A stretch of 7,262 nucleotides of DNA. Source: an uncultured bacterium (lineage in GTDB: Bacteria > Actinomycetota > Coriobacteriia > Coriobacteriales > Coriobacteriaceae). Positions 1-5,267 of the stretch are shown piece after piece. The number at the start of each line of letters is the position of its first letter. Within the stretch, counting starts at the first letter, position 1. Both the position numbers and the translations under genes were made by a program. The notes under the pieces were generated by a model. It was not told the DNA's origin and did no database searches. It saw only the letters and a program-made list of their open reading frames with translations. The stretch covers positions 1-7,262 of the forward strand of contig CAJMOL010000073.1 in assembly GCA_905215095.1 (NCBI GenBank), in the 5' to 3' direction.

Positions 1-78
1 CCCCGCCGTATACATACCGCGGTAGCCGCCTCCCTCGAGCGCCAGCCCCACCGTGCGCGTCATATTTGACTGTGCCAT
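1..78 (-). CDS. Patatin-like phospholipase, N-terminal fragment (runs off the left edge)
   Basis: Only the first 26 codons are in the window, read leftwards from an ATG at 76-78. The peptide begins MAQSNMTRTVGLALEGGGYR and continues GMYTAG. The stretch GLALEGGGYRG at residues 11-21 is the glycine-rich oxyanion-hole motif (GGGxRG) that opens patatin-like serine hydrolases. In that family a GxSxG nucleophile serine and a DGG/DGA aspartate follow; both would lie outside the window. Family members are cytoplasmic or membrane-associated lipid acyl hydrolases. The start is supported by a GGAG ribosome binding site 8 nt upstream on the minus strand. The gene is divergent from the EAL remnant and the GGDEF gene. 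The family call is firm; substrate and exact subfamily cannot be judged from this fragment. Confidence 0.85.
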   Translation of the reverse strand, partial: MAQSNMTRTVGLALEGGGYRGMYTAG

Positions 79-97
79 GCGACCATCTCCGTTCCTA

Positions 98-127
98 CGT
101 TTTAAAACGGGACAAGTATACCCGTCA
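98..127 (-). promoter_or_regulatory. Putative promoter/leader of the patatin gene
   Basis: On the minus strand a TTGACG hexamer (122-127) resembles a sigma70 -35 box. About 18 nt downstream lies TAAAAC, a weak -10 match, inside the perfect 12-bp palindrome CGTTTTAAAACG (98-109). The ATG follows about 20 nt later. The -10 match is poor, so this is a candidate only. A TATACT hexamer also lies in the spacer but has no well-placed -35 partner. Confidence 0.3.
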
Positions 128-206
128 ACATATATCGTCCCAGTCGCATTTTTATCGAACATCGCATCGTCGCGCTACCGCTTGTCGAATAATAGCCGCC
201 CACAGC

Positions 207-503
207 ATGTGCACCCATATCCCCGCACTCGAGGAAAGCGGCTTTATGGTGACGCTCGACAAGCACATTTGGCAGATTGCAGCCGTCGACGGCGATCAAG
301 GCCGCAGCACGCAAATCATTTCATCGATGCTCGAAATGGCGCAGTCGCTCCATCTGCCCGTCGTGGTCGAAGGCGTCGAGACAAATGAGCAGGCAAACAT
401 GCTACGACAAATGGGCGCCCGCTACGCTCAGGGCTTCCTCTACTACCGTCCCATGCCGGCGAAGGATTTTGAGGCATTGCTCGATGGTGGCAATAACAAC
501 TGA
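207..503 (+). pseudogene. Truncated, internally deleted EAL-domain (c-di-GMP phosphodiesterase) remnant
   Basis: The reading frame from the ATG at 207 to the TGA at 501-503 encodes 98 residues that match two non-adjacent parts of an EAL domain. IPALEESGFMVTLDKHIW resembles the segment just after the EAL signature. SSMLEMAQ followed by LPVVVEGVETNEQ and YAQGFLYYRPMP is the canonical C-terminal end. The roughly 80-100 residues that should lie between them, with the conserved Asn, the Asp-Asp pair and the catalytic Lys, are missing, and so is the N-terminal EAL motif. Only the late Glu (VVVEGVET) and Gln (AQGF) of the active site remain, so phosphodiesterase activity is not expected. No ribosome binding site precedes 207. 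The frame stays open upstream to about 66, but that part looks non-coding. Most likely this is the relic of a larger GGDEF/EAL protein. Confidence 0.75.
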
Positions 504-561
504 TACGCTCGCGCGCAAAACGCCACCGTCGAAGGGGGCATTTGTCTCCATTAGCTAACTT

Positions 562-592
562 ATATCCCCAATTCAAACCGAATTGGGGATAT
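562..592. promoter_or_regulatory. Perfect 13-bp inverted repeat upstream of the GGDEF gene
   Basis: ATATCCCCAATTC (562-574) and GAATTGGGGATAT (580-592) are exact reverse complements separated by AAACC. No T-run follows on either strand, so it is not a standard intrinsic terminator. Its right arm overlaps a -10-like TATGAT (590-595), 35 nt before the GGDEF start codon. This placement suits an operator or a 5'-leader hairpin better. No good -35 box could be paired with TATGAT. Confidence 0.5.
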
Positions 593-630
593 GATACAAA
601 CCATTGTTCCGCCCAAGGAGGTTATCCATC

Positions 631-2160
631 ATGAACGAGTCGTACCGCATGGGCGAGCAATCGATTATTGTCTGTCTTCAGCGACTTGCGAATGGCGTCT
701 CGACCGCCGAGCTTGACGTTGCCGCCCTGCCCGTAGAGTTGCGCGGCATTGGCGAGCAGTTGAAAAAGACGCATGCCATCCTGCAACAAGAGCGCCAGCT
801 GCTTGAGCGCAACGCCTATATCGACCCGCTCACCAACTTGGGCAACCGCAACGGATTCGACCGTCACGTCGAGCAACTCTGGCGCAAAGGCGACCCCTTC
901 ACCTGCGCCTATATTGACATCGACCATCTCAAGCATTGCAATGATAGGTTTGGCCACGCCGAAGGCAATCGCTATATTCTGAGCATCTGCCGCACGCTCT
1001 CCGAAACCATGGAGCACGATGAGATGCTGTTCCGTATCGGTGGAGACGAGTTTGTGCTCATCTCGCTCTCCGCAAACGAGACTGAACTCGAGCAGCGCTT
1101 GGAGCAGATACGCGCCGGGCTGGTCGAGGCGAGCTCAGGTGGCAAGGCGCCCATGATCGCCAGCTTTAGCTTTGGCTGCTCGCGCGTCGATCCACTTGCC
1201 GGCGACACGCGTCGCCAGATGACGATGGATGCCGATCGCAAGATGTATCGCTATAAGCTTATGCATCGTGTACAGCAACCGGAAAACAATGACGCGCCGC
1301 AACGCCCAATCGTCGATCAGCTTCCCTGCAACGACCGCGTATTCCAAGCGATCTCTATGAGCTCCGAGACGCGCTATCCGTTCATCCTTAACCTCGATAC
1401 GGGCGAATCGCAATGGTCGGTCAACGCCGTGCGCGATTTTGACCTGCCTTCCCAGCACCCTTTTAACTCGGTCGATATGTGGCTTGCCCGCGTTCATCCC
1501 GAGGACCGCGACAACGTACGCGCCGAGCTCGACATGGTGATAAACGGCACGTGGCACTTCCACTACATGCAGTATCGCGTAATGGATGCCACTGGAAAAT
1601 ACGTGCTTTGCGACTGCACGGGCTACCGCTTGGACGGCACCGATACCGAGCCCAGCATGTATGTGGGCATTATCATCAACCGAAGCCTAGCAGATACGAC
1701 CGACTCGGTAACGGGCCTGGGCGATGTCCACGCGCTGGTCAACGCTATTGGAGAGATGCGCCGCGTGGCGCGCGAGGCAGGCTTTATTGCCATTAAGGTC
1801 GACGATATCGCCGAAGTCAATGCCCGCTTTGGATTCGATGCAGGCGACCGCGTGCTCGCCGAAAGCGCCGCCTGCCTCATGGATTGTTCGCGCGGCAAGG
1901 GCCGCCTGTTCCGCTCGACGGGGCCGACATTCGTGGCGCTTTTCGATGAGCTCGGCCCCGAGGCAATCGACGAGCTCGCAGACGAAATCGAGCGGTTCCT
2001 GGGTTCTCCTGTGCTCATCGGCTCGCTTGAATATCAGCCGCCCATTCGCGTGGCCACGCTCCATCTGAACAGCGTTGACCGACAGCCCGTTTCCATTTTG
2101 AACGAGCTCAAAGCGTTGCTCGGGAAAGCCGTGCAGGTGCCAGGTACCAAACTGGATTAG
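631..2160 (+). CDS. GGDEF-PAS-degenerate GGDEF protein (probable diguanylate cyclase)
   Basis: This 509-residue cytoplasmic protein has no signal peptide or membrane segment. A helical linker (about 35-62) leads into a GGDEF domain (about 62-212) with DPLTNLGNR, the metal-site segment YIDIDHLKHCND (94-105) and an intact GGDEF at 137-141, so it can plausibly make c-di-GMP from two GTP. The RxxD inhibitory site is absent (EHDE instead). The usual GHxxGD reads GHAEGN, replacing the guanine-contacting Asp with Asn113. A PAS-like domain (about 245-350, with HPEDR at 289-293) follows. Then comes a second GGDEF-fold domain (about 355-500) whose signature is lost (STGPTF, 429-434). Relatives often end in an EAL domain, but this protein stops before one. 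The ATG at 631 has AAGGAGG at 615-621, 9 nt upstream; a TTG at 604 is in frame but unsupported. No terminator is obvious downstream. Confidence 0.9.
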   Translation: MNESYRMGEQSIIVCLQRLANGVSTAELDVAALPVELRGIGEQLKKTHAILQQERQLLERNAYIDPLTNLGNRNGFDRHVEQLWRKGDPFTCAYIDIDHLKHCNDRFGHAEGNRYILSICRTLSETMEHDEMLFRIGGDEFVLISLSANETELEQRLEQIRAGLVEASSGGKAPMIASFSFGCSRVDPLAGDTRRQMTMDADRKMYRYKLMHRVQQPENNDAPQRPIVDQLPCNDRVFQAISMSSETRYPFILNLDTGESQWSVNAVRDFDLPSQHPFNSVDMWLARVHPEDRDNVRAELDMVINGTWHFHYMQYRVMDATGKYVLCDCTGYRLDGTDTEPSMYVGIIINRSLADTTDSVTGLGDVHALVNAIGEMRRVAREAGFIAIKVDDIAEVNARFGFDAGDRVLAESAACLMDCSRGKGRLFRSTGPTFVALFDELGPEAIDELADEIERFLGSPVLIGSLEYQPPIRVATLHLNSVDRQPVSILNELKALLGKAVQVPGTKLD

Positions 2161-2188
2161 CACCGCGCCCGCGCCGCCTCCCCCATCG

Positions 2189-2228
2189 TGCGATAATCCT
2201 CTGCAGAAGTCACCAAAAGCAGAGGGAG
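2189..2228 (+). promoter_or_regulatory. Extended -10 promoter candidate and SD-masking hairpin before the flavoprotein gene
   Basis: TGCGATAAT (2189-2197) matches an extended -10 element (TGn plus GATAAT); no -35 box is visible. CCTCTGC (2198-2204) and GCAGAGG (2219-2225) form a perfect 7-bp inverted repeat with a 14-nt loop. The right arm overlaps the Shine-Dalgarno GAGGGAG (2222-2228). If transcription starts upstream of 2198 the hairpin could mask the SD. If it starts at about 2204 the repeat would act at DNA level, or have no role. Confidence 0.4.
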
Positions 2229-2234
2229 TTTGTG

Positions 2235-2858
2235 ATGAAGGTTCTTTTGGTCAATGGCAGCCCCAAGGCAAACGGCAACACCGCCCGCGCACTCGCCGAG
2301 GTCGCAGAGCAACTTAATGTAGAAGGCATTGATACCGAGGTGTTTCAGCTGGGCGCCAAGCCCATTCGCGATTGCATCGGTTGCGGCCAATGCGGCAAGC
2401 TTGGCGGTCGCTGCACCTTTGATGACGACGTGGTGAACGAGCTCATCGCTGCCGCCGAGCAGGCCGACGGCTTTGTCTTTGGCTCGCCCGTCTACTATGC
2501 GCATCCCAGCGGACGCATCCTCTCGGCCCTCGATCGCGCATTCTATGCCGGAGGCAAAGCCTTTGCACACAAGCCGGGCGCTGCCGTCGCCGCCGCCCGT
2601 CGCGGCGGTACGTCGACGACCTTCGACGTGCTCAACAAGTACTTCACCATCAACCAAATGCCCGTGGTTGCTTCCACCTACTGGAACAACGTGTTTGGCC
2701 GCGTGCCCGGCGACGCCGATGGGGATGCCGAGGGCCTTGCCACCATGCGAAACATCGGCAAAAACATGGCTTGGCTCCTGCGCTGCATCGAGGCGGGACA
2801 AGCCGCCGGTATCAACGCGCCCGAGGCAGATCGCGCAACGACCAACTTCATTCGATAG
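2235..2858 (+). CDS. Flavodoxin-fold NAD(P)H-dependent oxidoreductase with Isf-type cysteine motif
   Basis: The 207-residue product starts MKVLLVNGSPKANGNT, the FMN-phosphate loop of the NADPH-dependent FMN reductase / flavodoxin-like family. GSPVYYAHPSG at 83-93 is the usual second flavin-contact segment, followed by residues typical of the family (LDRAF, KP at 113-114). A compact cysteine cluster C47-x2-C50-x2-C53-x6-C60 matches the CX2CX2CX4-7C pattern described for iron-sulfur flavoprotein (Isf), which binds a 4Fe-4S cluster, so an electron-transfer or detoxifying flavoprotein is plausible. Cluster binding is inferred, not shown. The ATG at 2235 is preferred over the overlapping GTG at 2232 because GAGGGAG at 2222-2228 then lies 6 nt upstream instead of 3. 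The next gene begins 12 nt after the stop, suggesting one transcript. The physiological substrate is unknown. Confidence 0.88.
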   Translation: MKVLLVNGSPKANGNTARALAEVAEQLNVEGIDTEVFQLGAKPIRDCIGCGQCGKLGGRCTFDDDVVNELIAAAEQADGFVFGSPVYYAHPSGRILSALDRAFYAGGKAFAHKPGAAVAAARRGGTSTTFDVLNKYFTINQMPVVASTYWNNVFGRVPGDADGDAEGLATMRNIGKNMAWLLRCIEAGQAAGINAPEADRATTNFIR

Positions 2859-2870
2859 AGCGGCGGGGCC

Positions 2871-3212
2871 ATGAATATTCAAATCTTCGGGACTAAGAAG
2901 TCGTTCGACACCAAGAAGGCCCAGCGCTATTTTAAGGAGCGCCGCATTAAGGTGCAGTTTATCGACCTTAAGGAACAGGAGATGAGCAAGGGCGAGCTCA
3001 CGAGCGTGATGCAGGCGGTCGGCGGCATCGACAAGCTGCTCAACCCCAAGGCCAAGGACGAGGAGATGCTCGCGCTCATCCAGCACCTCACCCCTAGCCA
3101 GCGCTTCGACAAGCTGCTCGAGAACCAGCAGGTTCTAGCCGAGCCCATCGTGCGCAACGGTAAGAAGGCCACCGTCGGTTATTGCCCCGATGTATGGGGA
3201 GCCTGGGAGTAG
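2871..3212 (+). CDS. ArsC/Spx-family thioredoxin-fold protein with Ser at the usual catalytic Cys position
   Basis: The 113-residue protein has the length and layout of the ArsC-like family (arsenate reductase-related, Spx/YffB type). MNIQIFGTKKSFDTKKAQRY matches the N-terminal beta-strand and redox loop, and EPIVRNGKKATVGYCPDVW (91-109) matches the conserved C-terminal segment. Relatives typically carry Cys where this protein has Ser11 (codon TCG). The only cysteine left is Cys105 in GYCPDVW, so thiol-based arsenate reduction through the N-terminal site is unlikely. The gene lies 12 nt after the flavoprotein stop and has only a weak GGCGGGG in front, consistent with translational coupling in an operon. 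A role as a redox-linked or regulatory partner is possible but unproven. No arsenic genes are nearby, so the arsC symbol would mislead. Confidence 0.85.
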   Translation: MNIQIFGTKKSFDTKKAQRYFKERRIKVQFIDLKEQEMSKGELTSVMQAVGGIDKLLNPKAKDEEMLALIQHLTPSQRFDKLLENQQVLAEPIVRNGKKATVGYCPDVWGAWE

Positions 3213-3298
3213 CCTGTGTTATTTGCCAGCGCGTGGGTATAAGAGCAGGCGTTTGGCATAAGATTCAACTGTAAGCCATGTCTAACAAAGGAGGGCAC

Positions 3299-4429
3299 AT
3301 GCCCAACAAACCCGTGAAGATCATCATGCTTACCGGATACCTCGGTGCCGGCAAGACCACGCTGCTCAACCACATCCTCGCTAACGACGGCGGCATCCGC
3401 GCCGCCGTGATCGTCAACGACATCGGCGAGATCAACGTCGACGCCAGCCTTATCGCCGACGGCGGCCTTTCCGAGACCGATGACCTCATCCCGCTCACCA
3501 ACGGCTGCATCTGCTGCACGCTTTCGGATGACCTGGCCAACCAGCTGCAGGGCATCGCCGATTCGGGCAACTTCGACTACATCATCATCGAGGCATCGGG
3601 CATTTGCGAGCCCATCCCCATCGCCTACACCATCTCGAGCTTCTGCGACGAGGCCAAGGTGGGCGGCGAGCCCAAGCTCGCGCTCGACAACATCGTGGCC
3701 GTGGTCGACTGCGCCCGCATGTACGACGAGTTCAACGGCGGTCGCGACCTGCTGGACGAGGATATCGACGAGGACGACATCGAGAGCCTGCTCATCCAGC
3801 AGATCGAGTTCTGCTCCACGCTCATCCTCAACAAGACCGACACCGTGAGCCCCGAGCAGATCGCCGAGCTCAAGGCCATTGTGCGCAGCCTGCAGAAAGA
3901 CGCCGTGATCGTCGAGGCCCAAAACGGCGAGGTCCCCATGGAGGAGCTGCTCGATACCGACCGCTTCGACTTTATGCGCGCCTACAACTCCGCCGCCTGG
4001 ATCGAGGCCATGGAGCATCCCGAGGAGCACGACGACCCCGAGGTGCTCGAGTACGACATCGAGACCTTTGTGTACTCGCGCCGCAAGCCGTTTGACCTGC
4101 AGAAGTTCACCGATTTTGTTGAGCAGGAGTGGCCCGACGAGGTCATCCGCGTCAAGGGTCCGCTGTGGCAGACCGGCGATCCGGACATGTGCTACATGTT
4201 TGAGCAGGCCGGCCACCAGATGCGCCTGATGGAGAACGGCCTGTTTGTCGATTCGGCGCCCGAGGGCGAGAAGCAGAAGATCATCGATGAGAACCCCGAA
4301 ATCATGCAGATTTGGGACGACGAGACGGGCGACCGCATGACGAGCCTGTGCATCATCGGCCGTCACATGGACAAGGATGCGCTCATCGCCTCCCTCGATG
4401 CCTGCCTGACCGACTGGCACCGCGCCTAG
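3299..4429 (+). CDS. G3E-family GTPase, COG0523/CobW-like putative metallochaperone
   Basis: The 376-residue product has the complete G3E signature set: Walker A GYLGAGKTT (13-21), the metal-binding CxCC motif in NGCICCTL (C70, C72, C73), Walker B region IIIEASGICEP (95-105) and the guanine-specificity motif NKTD (178-181). An acidic/His linker (MEHPEEHDDPE, 238-248) precedes a CobW C-terminal domain (about 250-372). Such proteins hydrolyse GTP and deliver or insert metals (zinc, cobalt, nickel) in the cytoplasm. Which metal applies here cannot be read from sequence, and no cobalamin, zinc-uptake or nitrile-hydratase genes are adjacent. The ATG at 3299 has AAAGGAGG at 3287-3294 directly upstream; an in-frame ATG at 3278 would put that SD inside the coding region and is rejected. 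It follows the ArsC-like gene by 86 nt and ends before a strong terminator. Confidence 0.93.
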   Translation: MPNKPVKIIMLTGYLGAGKTTLLNHILANDGGIRAAVIVNDIGEINVDASLIADGGLSETDDLIPLTNGCICCTLSDDLANQLQGIADSGNFDYIIIEASGICEPIPIAYTISSFCDEAKVGGEPKLALDNIVAVVDCARMYDEFNGGRDLLDEDIDEDDIESLLIQQIEFCSTLILNKTDTVSPEQIAELKAIVRSLQKDAVIVEAQNGEVPMEELLDTDRFDFMRAYNSAAWIEAMEHPEEHDDPEVLEYDIETFVYSRRKPFDLQKFTDFVEQEWPDEVIRVKGPLWQTGDPDMCYMFEQAGHQMRLMENGLFVDSAPEGEKQKIIDENPEIMQIWDDETGDRMTSLCIIGRHMDKDALIASLDACLTDWHRA

Positions 4430-4469
4430 GTTTATCCAAGCGGGCATTTTTCCGCCCACGTAACCGCCT

Positions 4470-4503
4470 AACCACCACGAAGGTGCCCTTCGTGGTGGTT
4501 TTT
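4470..4503 (+). terminator. Strong intrinsic terminator after the CobW-like gene
   Basis: AACCACCACGAAGG (4470-4483) and CCTTCGTGGTGGTT (4487-4500) form a perfect 14-bp stem with a TGC loop, followed by a T-run through 4503. It begins 40 nt after the CobW-like stop and ends only 21 nt before the trmL start codon. It could therefore also act as an attenuator in the trmL leader. Confidence 0.9.
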
Positions 4504-4524
4504 CGTTCTGAGCCAAGGAGATTC

Positions 4525-5124
4525 ATGTTCAATATCGTGCTGTATGCACCCGAGATTCCGGCCAATACGGGCAATATCGGCCGTACCTGCGTGGTCACCG
4601 GCGCCCATCTGCATCTGGTGGAGCCACTGGGCTTTTCGCTCGATAACAAGACGGTACGTCGCGCCGGTCTGGGCTACTGGCAAAACTTGGACGTGACGAC
4701 CTATGCCGGCTGGGAGGATTTCCTTGCGCGCAACGGCCTCTCCCCCGCCGACGAGCGCCTGCATCTGCTGACCAAAAAGGCGCGCCGAACCTATGCGCAG
4801 AGTACCTACCGCGATGGCGACTACCTGGTCTTTGGCAGCGAGAGCTCAGGGATTCCCGAGCCACTGCTCGCCGCGGCGCCTGAGCGCTGCGAGCGCATCC
4901 CGATGCTGCGCGATTGCGACTCGCTCGATAACGCCGAGGCCTGGGAAGCCCACGAAGAATCGCTGGGGCATACCGAGGACAGCCACGAGGCCATCCTTCA
5001 ACAGGATATCTGCGGCAACTTCGTCAATCCGGATGACTACCGCATCAGCGCACTCAACCTTTCCAACAGCGCCGCCATCGTCCTCTACGAAGCCCTGCGC
5101 CAAACAGGCTTTCCGGGAATGTGA
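4525..5124 (+). CDS. trmL: tRNA (cytidine(34)/uridine(34)-2'-O)-methyltransferase, SPOUT class
   Basis: The product (199 residues) matches TrmL (YibK), which methylates the 2'-OH of the wobble nucleotide in certain leucine tRNAs using S-adenosylmethionine. Conserved blocks are clear: MFNIVLYAPEIPANTGNIGR (1-20), the LVEPLGF strand (31-37), DGDYLVFGSESSGIP (97-111) and NLSNSAAIVLYEALRQTGFPG (178-198), the last two forming the SPOUT trefoil knot and SAM pocket. E. coli TrmL has about 157 residues. The extra length here is mainly an acidic insert of about 43 residues between RIPM (124-127) and NLSN (178-181). The ATG at 4525 has AAGGAG 4 nt upstream; the frame stays open to 4312 but that would cross the terminator. 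No promoter fits between terminator and start. The stop codon lies in a palindromic element. Confidence 0.93.
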   Translation: MFNIVLYAPEIPANTGNIGRTCVVTGAHLHLVEPLGFSLDNKTVRRAGLGYWQNLDVTTYAGWEDFLARNGLSPADERLHLLTKKARRTYAQSTYRDGDYLVFGSESSGIPEPLLAAAPERCERIPMLRDCDSLDNAEAWEAHEESLGHTEDSHEAILQQDICGNFVNPDDYRISALNLSNSAAIVLYEALRQTGFPGM

Positions 5125-5164
5125 CAAAGGGACAGTCTCGTTGTCATATCGGACAATTGTCACA
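5120..5164. repeat. Degenerate TGTGACAA/TTGTCACA palindromic element at the trmL 3' end
   Basis: TGTGACAAAGGGAC (5120-5133) faces GTCTCGTTGTCATA (5135-5148) with 11 of 14 positions complementary. TTGTCACA (5157-5164) is an exact reverse complement of 5120-5127, and GACAATTGTC (5152-5161) is self-complementary. The trmL stop codon (5122-5124) is inside the left arm. The pattern resembles palindromic TGTGACAAAGGGAC-type repeats that I recall as recurring between genes in gut bacteria. Copy number cannot be tested within this window. Confidence 0.5.
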
Positions 5165-5190
5165 TTGACACCCTTCAAACGAAATCAGAG

Positions 5191-5231
5191 ATGCCCGCTA
5201 TCGCAACGTAAGGCATCGCGATAGCGGGCAT
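5191..5231. terminator. Hairpin between convergent genes, likely bidirectional terminator
   Basis: ATGCCCGCTATCGC (5191-5204) and GCGATAGCGGGCAT (5218-5231) pair perfectly over 14 bp with a 13-nt loop. It lies between trmL (plus strand) and the DUF4230-like gene (minus strand). The flanking T-rich tract is weak on both strands (CTGATTTCGTTTG on the minus side), so terminator function is inferred mostly from position and stem strength. Confidence 0.6.
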
Positions 5232-5267
5232 TCAGCTGAATCAGTAATTTGATTTCAAAGGTAGATA

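Noticed and set aside
66..206. N-terminal part of the open frame containing the EAL remnant
   Set aside because: The encoded peptide shows no EAL similarity and overlaps the patatin promoter region; no ribosome binding site supports it.
604..630. Upstream TTG start for the GGDEF protein
   Set aside because: It would place the strong AAGGAGG at 615-621 inside the coding region; the ATG at 631 has ideal spacing from that site.
2157..3086. Long minus-strand open frame (309 codons) opposite the flavoprotein and ArsC-like genes
   Set aside because: Antisense to two clear genes, no family motif, and no ribosome binding site of note.
4438..4455. Small GCGG/CCGC hairpin around a T-run after the CobW-like gene
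   Set aside because: Only a 4-bp stem with the T-run in the loop; much weaker than the adjacent 14-bp terminator.
3179..4516. Long minus-strand open frame (445 codons) opposite the CobW-like gene
   Set aside because: It is a GC-driven shadow: low-complexity Leu/Val/Asp/His-rich protein with no recognisable motif, antisense to a gene with every G3E motif intact, and it crosses the terminator.
4312..4524. N-terminal extension of trmL by 71 codons
   Set aside because: The extension overlaps the end of the CobW-like gene and runs through an intrinsic terminator; TrmL homology begins exactly at the ATG at 4525, which has its own SD.
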